Assembly (NCBI GenBank): GCA_964571845.1
Contig: CAZNDM010000014.1
Coordinates: forward strand, 1 to 11,204
DNA length: 11,204 nucleotides
Source: WFZT01 sp964571845
GTDB lineage: Bacteria > Hydrothermota > Hydrothermia > B15-G9 > WFZT01
Direction of reading: 5' to 3'
Part shown: positions 6,023 to 11,204 of the stretch, in pieces
Numbering within the stretch: position 1 is the stretch's first letter
How the letters are laid out: every line of letters starts with the position of its first letter
Translations under genes and position numbers: made by a program
Notes under the pieces: model-generated
The model's input: the letters and a program-made list of their open reading frames with translations, nothing else
Told to the model about the DNA's origin: nothing
The model's database searches: none

Positions 6023-6059
6023 TTGTGAAAAATAAACTATTGGTGGCTATTTTTCACAA
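6023..6059. promoter_or_regulatory. Perfect 12-bp inverted repeat with TTGTGAA half-sites
   Basis: TTGTGAAAAATA (6023-6034) is repeated inverted as TATTTTTCACAA (6048-6059), separated by 13 nt. The ends TTGTGAA/TTCACAA are the half-sites of the redox sensor Rex, but Rex sites normally have about 4 nt between these 7-mers, here 23 nt. It could be a pair of half-sites, an operator for another regulator, or an RNA hairpin. It lies between the two divergent units, about 130 nt from the sdh -35 box. Confidence 0.45.
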
Positions 6060-6159
6060 AGTTCTGCCCCCTGCAGTATCATTTCAGGCGATCACTTTCA
6101 TGAACTCGTTGTCATCCATTTGATGGATTTTTCACTATCCAAGCGATAAAATACATGTG

Positions 6160-6164
6160 GGAGG
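6160..6164 (+). promoter_or_regulatory. Ribosome binding site deciding the propeller-gene start
   Basis: GGAGG within GGGAGGTGA, 7 nt upstream of ATG 6172. The in-frame GTG at 6157 lies before this site and cannot use it. Confidence 0.8.
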
Positions 6165-6171
6165 TGAGACC

Positions 6172-6927
6172 ATGACAGGAATCTTAATTGCTCTTGCCCT
6201 TACATTCGTACATCCTGAGAGTGTTTTACCCGTTGATGGTAAGGTGTATGTTTCAGATATAGGCAGATTTGGTGCAGGTGATGGTGCTATCCTGACCATT
6301 GACGGAGATACTGTCTCGGGAACACTTGTTGATCCCAAGGGGCTTGCATACTACAAAGGCAGGATTTTTGTCACAGATGTCATCCGAATCTGGGCAATTA
6401 AAGAAAATGGGGGTAAAGAGGAATTTGTCCCACCATCTGCTTTTAAACCCGGAGCAAAATTTTTAAATGACATAGCCATCCATAACGGAAAAATTTATGT
6501 TTCTGATACATACACGAACAGGGTTTTTGAGATTGATCTAAAAAATCCGGTTCCAAAAAAGATCTTTGAGGTAGAAAAGCCCAACGGCATTTGTTTTGAT
6601 AACAAAGGTAACATGTACATCATAACGTTTTCGATTCCTGCAAAAATTTATCGTTACAAAAATGGTAAACTCGAGCAGGTTTTTGAAGATAAAAATCTCA
6701 ACGGAGGGGACGGAATAGTCTTTTACAAAAAGAGGTTTTATGCCACCTTTTACATTTCAGGTAAAGTCGTAGAACTGGTCAAAAAAGGAAATGAGCTTAA
6801 AATCAAAAGGATAATAAAAGAAGGGCTTAAAAACCCGGCTGATCTCGGGGTAGCAAATGACACCCTGTACATCCCTTTGCTCAGTGAGGGGAAAATCCTG
6901 AAAATAAACCTTAAGGAGGTCAGGTAA
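6172..6927 (+). CDS. SMP-30/gluconolactonase-like six-bladed beta-propeller protein
   Basis: This 251-residue protein repeats the pattern of a propeller of the SMP-30/NHL type: GLAYYKGRIFVTD (57-69), NDIAIHNGKIYVSD (99-112), NGICFDNKGNMYI (138-150), DGIVFYKKRFYATF (180-193) and ADLGVANDTLYIPL (223-236). In SMP-30 a Glu, an Asn and an Asp hold the catalytic metal; E16 (HPES), N138 (PNGI) and D180 (GGDGI) sit at plausible equivalents, so hydrolase activity on a lactone or ester is possible but not shown. The first ~13 residues are hydrophobic without a positive charge, so a signal peptide is doubtful; if one is cleaved, E16 might be lost. The start is ATG 6172 by its ribosome binding site. Its TAA directly abuts the ATG of the acylase gene, so the two are translated as a pair. 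Substrate unknown. Confidence 0.8.
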   Translation: MTGILIALALTFVHPESVLPVDGKVYVSDIGRFGAGDGAILTIDGDTVSGTLVDPKGLAYYKGRIFVTDVIRIWAIKENGGKEEFVPPSAFKPGAKFLNDIAIHNGKIYVSDTYTNRVFEIDLKNPVPKKIFEVEKPNGICFDNKGNMYIITFSIPAKIYRYKNGKLEQVFEDKNLNGGDGIVFYKKRFYATFYISGKVVELVKKGNELKIKRIIKEGLKNPADLGVANDTLYIPLLSEGKILKINLKEVR

Positions 6928-9273
6928 ATGAGATTTTTAAAAGGTTTCCTCATCACAGTCGCAATTGTACTCGCCATTGTGGTCTTCCTGTTGATCCAGT
7001 ACACGGGAAGCATAACTCCCCCTGAAAAAGGTACATTTATTGCTGGAGTTAAAGATACAGTTGAGATCGTTTTTGACGAATATGGTGTCCCTCATGTGTA
7101 TGCCAAAAATATGGATGATCTCGTTTTCGCCCAGGGCTACCTTCACGCGAGAGACAGGCTTTTCAGCATGGAATTAACTCGTAGAGCCGCCCAGGGAAGA
7201 TTATCCGAAATCCTCGGAGAGAAGCTTCTTAATACAGACATCTTTTTGAGAACAATTGGATTTGACAAGATCATTGATACTCTATGGAACAGCCTATCTC
7301 AGGAGGAAAAACACATACTCGAAGTTTACGCCCGGGGTGTAAATTATTACATCCAAAACGGCAAGCTGCCGCCCGAGTTTAAACTTTTGAAGATAAAACC
7401 TGAACCGTGGGATCCCCGACAGTCGCTTGGTTACATCAGACTTATGGGATGGGACCTCTCCTCAGGCTTTAAGCACGACTGGATCCTTTATCAAATTAGA
7501 AACCGGGTGGATTCAACAAGATTCGCCGAAATAATACCGTCCTGTCCATCAAATGCCCCGCAGATTATCCCCATAAAAGAGTCTATTCTCATGGGAATGA
7601 AGCAGTTTGACGAGCTTCTCTCCGGTCTTGGTGTTTCTGGAAGTAACTCCTGGGTCGTCTCAGGCAAAAAATCAGTTACGGGCAAACCCATCCTTGCAAA
7701 TGACCCCCATCTCTCCATAAAAATGCCGATACTGTGGTATGAGATTCACCTTTCTGCTCCAGGGTTTAACCTCTACGGAGTTTCACTACCCGCTCTCCCC
7801 TTTGTCGTTATTGGACACAACGATCACATTGCGTGGGGACTCACAAATGTTATGATGGACGATGCTGACCTGATTATTGAAAAGGTCAACCCTGACAATC
7901 CCAACCAGTACTGGTATAACGGCAGGTGGGTGGACTTCGTTGAACTCGTTGATACCATCAAGATCAAGGGTGCTCAGCCTTATGTTTTGAGAACCAAATG
8001 GACTGTACACGGTCCCGTCGTATCTGATCTTAAAAAGATCAAAGACAAAGTTGTGGCTCTCCGCTGGAATGGGTACATGAAGACCAATGAGCTCCGTGCT
8101 ATTTTAAAGATCGCCAGAGCCAGGAACTGGGAAGAGTTTCTCGATGGTGTCCAGTATTTCAAGGTTCCGGCACAAAACTTCGTCTATGCTGACATTGATG
8201 GCAACATCGGTTATGTTACGGGTGGTGGAATACCTGATAGAAAACCAGGACCATATTATTTGCCCCTGGAGGGTGACGATCCGGGAGCAAACTGGACCGA
8301 TTTTATTCCATTTGAAAAAAATCCCAGGACATACAATCCGGATCAGGGCTTTATAGCTACTGCCAACTGTGTGGTTGACCAGAATTTTCCATACTATCTA
8401 ACAGTTTACTGGGAGCCTGCTGCGAGAATAGAAAGGATTTACCAGCTTCTTACATCTCAGGAAAAATTCTCAGTGGAAGATTTCAAAAAGATGCAGATGG
8501 ATCACCAGCCTCCATGGGACAGGATCATGAAAGACAGGATGGTGAAAGACCTGTACCCTTACAACGGAACTCATATCGAAAACATTGCCAAAAGAATTTT
8601 ACAGGCCTGGAACGGCGACGAAGATAAGGACTCTGTGGGTGTAACGATTTTTTATTTCACAATCAAACACTTGATGGAAGAAACATTCAAAGATGAATTG
8701 GGTGACAGTCTTTTCAATCAGTTTCTGACGATGTCCAACATACCCCTGACAGTGCTGTACAGGCTTTACCTTGATCCCTACGATGTGTGGTTTGACGATG
8801 TAAGAACGAAAAAGGTGGAGACTCGCAAAGACATTACCTTGAGAGCATTCAAAAAGGCTGTTCAAGAGCTGAAGCAACTACGGGGCTCAAACCCGGAAAA
8901 GTGGAAGTGGGGTGAATTTCACACATTTGAGTTTAAACATCCATTTGGAGCCAAAGCAATCTTGAGAAAAATTTTCAACAAGGGACCTTATCCTGTATCC
9001 GGATCAAATATTTCAGTCAATAAAGCACAGTGGTACTGGAATGAACCTTTTGAGATGAAAACAGGACCATCAACCAGGCAGATTGTGGATCTTGCGGATA
9101 TAAACAACTCCTGGGCAACAATAGCGTCGGGAAATTCCGGGATCTTTGCCTCAAAGCATTACGCCGATCAGATAAAGCTCTGGCTTGAAGGAAGATACAA
9201 AAGGATAACCTTTGACCGAAGAGAAATCCTCAGTATGAGTGAGGGAATTATCAGGCTTGTGCCGGGAATGTAA
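6928..9273 (+). CDS. Penicillin acylase family Ntn hydrolase, membrane-anchored
   Basis: This 781-residue protein hydrolyses an amide or acyl bond. It has an N-terminal membrane segment or signal anchor (about 5-23) and the family landmarks in order: ARDRLFSMELTRRAAQGRL (74-92) in the alpha chain, the self-cleavage site GVSG/SNSWVVSG with S239 as new N-terminal nucleophile, ANDPHL (257-262, H261), GHNDHIAWGLTN (296-307) and TVHGPVV (359-365). N480 in IATANCVV is the probable oxyanion Asn; most relatives as I recall have NN at this spot, here NC. Length fits the family. The likely mature form is two chains outside the membrane. Relatives act on beta-lactams, acyl-homoserine lactones or lipopeptides, and the substrate cannot be read from sequence. 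AAGGAGGT (6913-6920) lies inside the preceding gene, 7 nt before ATG, with no gap between genes. Confidence 0.94.
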   Translation: MRFLKGFLITVAIVLAIVVFLLIQYTGSITPPEKGTFIAGVKDTVEIVFDEYGVPHVYAKNMDDLVFAQGYLHARDRLFSMELTRRAAQGRLSEILGEKLLNTDIFLRTIGFDKIIDTLWNSLSQEEKHILEVYARGVNYYIQNGKLPPEFKLLKIKPEPWDPRQSLGYIRLMGWDLSSGFKHDWILYQIRNRVDSTRFAEIIPSCPSNAPQIIPIKESILMGMKQFDELLSGLGVSGSNSWVVSGKKSVTGKPILANDPHLSIKMPILWYEIHLSAPGFNLYGVSLPALPFVVIGHNDHIAWGLTNVMMDDADLIIEKVNPDNPNQYWYNGRWVDFVELVDTIKIKGAQPYVLRTKWTVHGPVVSDLKKIKDKVVALRWNGYMKTNELRAILKIARARNWEEFLDGVQYFKVPAQNFVYADIDGNIGYVTGGGIPDRKPGPYYLPLEGDDPGANWTDFIPFEKNPRTYNPDQGFIATANCVVDQNFPYYLTVYWEPAARIERIYQLLTSQEKFSVEDFKKMQMDHQPPWDRIMKDRMVKDLYPYNGTHIENIAKRILQAWNGDEDKDSVGVTIFYFTIKHLMEETFKDELGDSLFNQFLTMSNIPLTVLYRLYLDPYDVWFDDVRTKKVETRKDITLRAFKKAVQELKQLRGSNPEKWKWGEFHTFEFKHPFGAKAILRKIFNKGPYPVSGSNISVNKAQWYWNEPFEMKTGPSTRQIVDLADINNSWATIASGNSGIFASKHYADQIKLWLEGRYKRITFDRREILSMSEGIIRLVPGM

Positions 9274-9287
9274 GAGATAAAAGGGGT

Positions 9288-9343
9288 AAAGGGCGAACTT
9301 AAACGATGTCAGGATAATTGACCACCCAAAAGGTTCGCCCTTT
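9288..9343 (+). terminator. Long hairpin after the acylase gene, possible terminator
   Basis: AAAGGGCGAAC (9288-9298) pairs perfectly with GTTCGCCCTTT (9333-9343) across a 34-nt loop, and pairing can extend outward after one mismatch. It starts 14 nt after the acylase stop. There is no T run after it, so termination is uncertain; it could instead stabilise the mRNA end. Confidence 0.45.
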
Positions 9344-9451
9344 CCCTCTGAGCTTCCGACCATCATTTACAAAAACCTTTAAAAAGGCGCAGTTCTCAGA
9401 ATCCATTACTGGATGGTCCTGTATTACTTCTTTATCTTTTATCAAAAAAAC

Positions 9452-9457
9452 AGGAGG
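9452..9457 (+). promoter_or_regulatory. Ribosome binding site deciding the nnr start
   Basis: AGGAGG, 6 nt before ATG 9464. The open frame extends 17 codons upstream to 9413, but those residues (VLYYFFIFYQKN...) lack a ribosome binding site and do not belong to the family. Confidence 0.85.
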
Positions 9458-9463
9458 AAGACC

Positions 9464-11047
9464 ATGAAGATTTCAACTGTGAGCGAGATGCATCAACTTG
9501 ATAAAAATGCCATGGAAAAGTATGCCATTCCCGGTATCATCTTAATGGAGAACGCAGGCGAAGCCGCTTACTATGTGATCCTAAATGAATTCGGTGTTAA
9601 AAACAGAAGATTTGTTGTTTTCTGCGGTTCCGGACATAACGGGGGTGATGGTCTCGTCGTAGCAAGAAAAATTCACTCAACAGGTGGAATAGTTAGCATC
9701 TTTTGTCTCAGCTCACCTGAAAAATTCGACGAAACAGTCAAATTCCATTACGAGATGGTAAAAAGAGCAGGGATCCCATTCACGATTCTGGAAGAGGATA
9801 ATCTTGATGTAGCCGAGGCAGCAATTGATGAGGCTGATGCAATTGTGGATGCCATTCTGGGCACGGGTATAAAGAGAAATGTCGAAGGCAAATACAGAGA
9901 TGTGATAGATATGATAAATGAGAGCGGAAAGGTTGTGTTCAGTATCGATATACCATCTGGCGTAAACGGAAACACAGGAGAGATAATGGGCACCGCTGTT
10001 TACGCCGATTACACTATTACCTACGGATTACCAAAAATTGGGAATATTCTTTATCCGGGCTTTGATCTGTGCGGGAAACTATATGTCACGCACATCTCTT
10101 TTCCTCCACAGAATTACAACACGCCTGACATCAAAATGGAAACCATAAGGTTCCTGCCGCTTGACATAAGGGAGAGTGACACCCACAAAGGCTCTTACGG
10201 TAAGGTTCTCTTTATTTCAGGGGCTAAATCCTATTACGGAGCTCCATTCTTCTCTGCCATGAGTTTTCTCAAAGCCGGTGGAGGACTTGCCTATCTTGCT
10301 ACACCGGAATCAGTGGCTCCATTTATTGCATCCAAAGGAAGTGAAATTGTTCTTGTGCCATTAAAAGAAACCTCAGAAGGGACCATATCCACCGAAAATC
10401 TTGAATACCTTGTGGAATTTTCCAGAAAGGTTGACATGGTCGTGCTGGGACCCGGCGTAAGTCTAAACGCGGAGACACAGGAACTTGTCAGGAAAATCAC
10501 TACACTGATAAATAAACCCCTTCTGATTGACGGAGATGGTTTGACGGCTATCTCTTCGGATCCTGAAATTTTAAAAAGTAGAAACCATCCGACAATTCTG
10601 ACCCCGCACGCAGGTGAAATGGCGAGACTCACGGGACTCAGTGTGGAGGAAATTCTAAAAGACAGGGTCAATGTTTTGAGAAATTTCGCAACTGAATATG
10701 GGACAATTACGATCCTGAAAGGTGCACATTCTCTCATAGGATATCCTGATGGAAACATTATCGTTAACCTGAGTGGAAATCCTGGCATGGCGACTGCCGG
10801 TAGTGGCGATGTGCTGACCGGGACAATAGCGGCAATGTTTACAGCTCATGGATTTGACATTGAGCATGCAGTGAGTATGGGGGTCTTCTTCCACGGTCTT
10901 GCTGGTGATATTGCGGCGGCTGAGATCGGGGAGGATGGAGTCGTTGCAGGTGATATTCTGAGATTCCTTCCCGAAGCCCTCACTTTTTACAGAGAAAACT
11001 TTGAAGAGATAGTTGAGACCAACTACTGGAGCATCTATGTGATTTAG
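9464..11047 (+). CDS. nnr: Bifunctional NAD(P)H-hydrate epimerase / ADP-dependent NAD(P)HX dehydratase
   Basis: This 527-residue protein repairs NADH and NADPH damaged by hydration. The N-terminal YjeF_N domain (about 1-215) epimerises R- to S-NAD(P)HX: LMENAG (27-32), CGSGHNGGDGLVVAR (54-68), DAILGTG (129-135) and SIDIPSGVNG (160-169). The C-terminal ribokinase-like domain (about 235-505) dehydrates the S form using ADP: HKGSYGKVLFISG (241-253), VVLGPGV (326-332), IDGDGL (355-360), TPHAGEM (380-386) and GNPGMATAGSGDVLTG (438-453), where the GSGD Asp (D449) is the expected catalytic residue. The fusion and its length are normal for bacteria. Cytoplasmic. It starts 190 nt after the acylase gene, so separate transcription is possible; no clear promoter is seen. 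Its TAG stop runs into AGGGTGAGG, which could serve the possible small gene at 11060. Confidence 0.96.
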   Translation: MKISTVSEMHQLDKNAMEKYAIPGIILMENAGEAAYYVILNEFGVKNRRFVVFCGSGHNGGDGLVVARKIHSTGGIVSIFCLSSPEKFDETVKFHYEMVKRAGIPFTILEEDNLDVAEAAIDEADAIVDAILGTGIKRNVEGKYRDVIDMINESGKVVFSIDIPSGVNGNTGEIMGTAVYADYTITYGLPKIGNILYPGFDLCGKLYVTHISFPPQNYNTPDIKMETIRFLPLDIRESDTHKGSYGKVLFISGAKSYYGAPFFSAMSFLKAGGGLAYLATPESVAPFIASKGSEIVLVPLKETSEGTISTENLEYLVEFSRKVDMVVLGPGVSLNAETQELVRKITTLINKPLLIDGDGLTAISSDPEILKSRNHPTILTPHAGEMARLTGLSVEEILKDRVNVLRNFATEYGTITILKGAHSLIGYPDGNIIVNLSGNPGMATAGSGDVLTGTIAAMFTAHGFDIEHAVSMGVFFHGLAGDIAAAEIGEDGVVAGDILRFLPEALTFYRENFEEIVETNYWSIYVI

Positions 11048-11059
11048 GGTGAGGGCTGC

Positions 11060-11204
11060 TTGAAACTATTTTTGGTAGCTGTGGTCATCTCTCTTTTCAC
11101 TTTGCAGGGGAAAATCCTATTTATCTCCCCCGCTTGTGAGAAGACCCACCCACAATCTCCTTCTGCACGGGAAAAGGCACCCCCAGCTCCCCTCCTATCG
11201 TGCG
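11060..11204 (+). CDS. Possible start of a signal-peptide gene, cut by the window end and overlapping repeat-like sequence
   Basis: A TTG at 11060 opens a frame that stays open for 48 codons to the window end. It begins MKLFLVAVVISLFTLQG, a good signal peptide (Lys followed by a hydrophobic core). TAGGGTGAGG (11045-11054) overlaps the nnr stop and lies about 5 nt before the TTG, like the stop/ribosome-site overlaps in the sdh operon. After about residue 22 the frame reads through sequence related to the repeat family (FISPACEKTHPQSPSA...), which gives Pro/Ser-rich, protein-unlike text. It may be an exported protein, a gene interrupted by a repeat insertion, or chance. No function can be named. 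Confidence 0.35.
   Translation, partial: MKLFLVAVVISLFTLQGKILFISPACEKTHPQSPSAREKAPPAPLLSC
11125..11204 (-). repeat. Partial, inverted member of the palindrome family
   Basis: CACCCACAATCTCC (11147-11160) is the exact reverse complement of the array linker at 503-516, and CTCCCCCGC (11125-11133) equals 51-59. The stretch to the window end is C-rich like the array in reverse. It is degraded, and its right boundary lies outside the window. Confidence 0.6.

Larger units (their letters stand above)
5839..6171. other. Divergent intergenic region with palindromes
   Basis: No gene is visible. The region separates the leftward sdh operon from the rightward propeller/acylase pair. It holds the sdh promoter and inverted repeats at 5916-5929, 5961-5970 (ATTTCGAAAT, perfect) and 6023-6059. 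Toward the right gene only a TAAAAT -10-like box at 6147-6152 is seen, without a convincing -35 element. No tRNA or riboswitch fold was recognised. Confidence 0.6.

Noticed and set aside
6023..6059. CRP/FNR-type site (TGTGA...TCACA)
   Set aside because: CRP half-sites are 6 nt apart; here the interval between the half-sites is more than 20 nt.
6157..6171. GTG at 6157 as start of the propeller gene
   Set aside because: The ribosome binding site GGGAGGTGA lies downstream of it and fits ATG 6172.
9376..9387. CCTTT-AA-AAAGG inverted repeat
   Set aside because: Only 5-bp arms in AT-rich sequence, likely chance.
9413..9463. Seventeen-codon N-terminal extension of nnr
   Set aside because: No ribosome binding site and not part of the YjeF_N domain; AGGAGG at 9452-9457 points to ATG 9464.
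10291..10788. Minus-strand open frame of 165 codons
   Set aside because: Antisense to the well-conserved dehydratase domain of nnr.

Overview
The window reads as ordinary bacterial chromosome from a probably thermophilic, uncultured-type lineage. Two things suggest a relative of the Bacteroidetes/FCB group or of candidate phyla such as WOR-3/Hydrothermae: a secreted protein with seven Asp-rich (FG-GAP/VCBS-like) repeats and a FlgD-Ig/type IX-style C-terminal tail, and uniformly strong AGGAGG ribosome binding sites with Lys/Glu/Arg-rich proteins. This placement is inference; there is no rRNA or other marker in the window.

Layout. (1) Positions ~48-650 hold no gene. They are an array of GC-rich palindromes repeating every ~36 nt, itself duplicated as two ~327-bp higher-order copies. 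(2) 742-2490 (+) encodes the secreted Asp-repeat protein, with a good promoter just upstream. (3) A perfect 22-bp hairpin at 2495-2541 separates it from a converging operon and can terminate transcription from both sides. (4) 5838-2551 (-) is a four-gene succinate dehydrogenase/fumarate reductase operon in the order A-C-D-B: flavoprotein, two small membrane anchors and iron-sulfur protein. It is translationally coupled and led by a near-consensus promoter. (5) 5839-6171 is a divergent intergenic region with several palindromes that look like operators. (6) 6172-9273 (+) is a two-gene unit: an SMP-30/gluconolactonase-like beta-propeller protein followed with no gap by a membrane-anchored penicillin-acylase-family Ntn hydrolase. 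(7) 9464-11047 (+) is bifunctional NAD(P)HX epimerase/dehydratase (nnr). (8) At the right edge a possible signal-peptide gene starts (11060) and runs into sequence related, in inverted orientation, to the left-hand repeat family.

How they work together. The Sdh/Frd complex links succinate/fumarate to the membrane quinone pool. Its catalytic subunits look more like fumarate reductase (FrdA/FrdB) from memory, while the anchors carry the histidines expected for heme b, so the physiological direction is open. Nnr repairs hydrated NAD(P)H and is housekeeping. The propeller/acylase pair acts at or outside the membrane on an unknown amide or ester substrate.

The least explained element is the palindrome family. 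It appears at both ends of the window, and its GC-rich motif recurs in the terminator hairpin. I see no CRISPR, transposase, phage or toxin-antitoxin genes, and no tRNA or rRNA. Several start codons were moved from the longest possible start to the one matching a Shine-Dalgarno sequence (positions 3712, 6172 and 9464).
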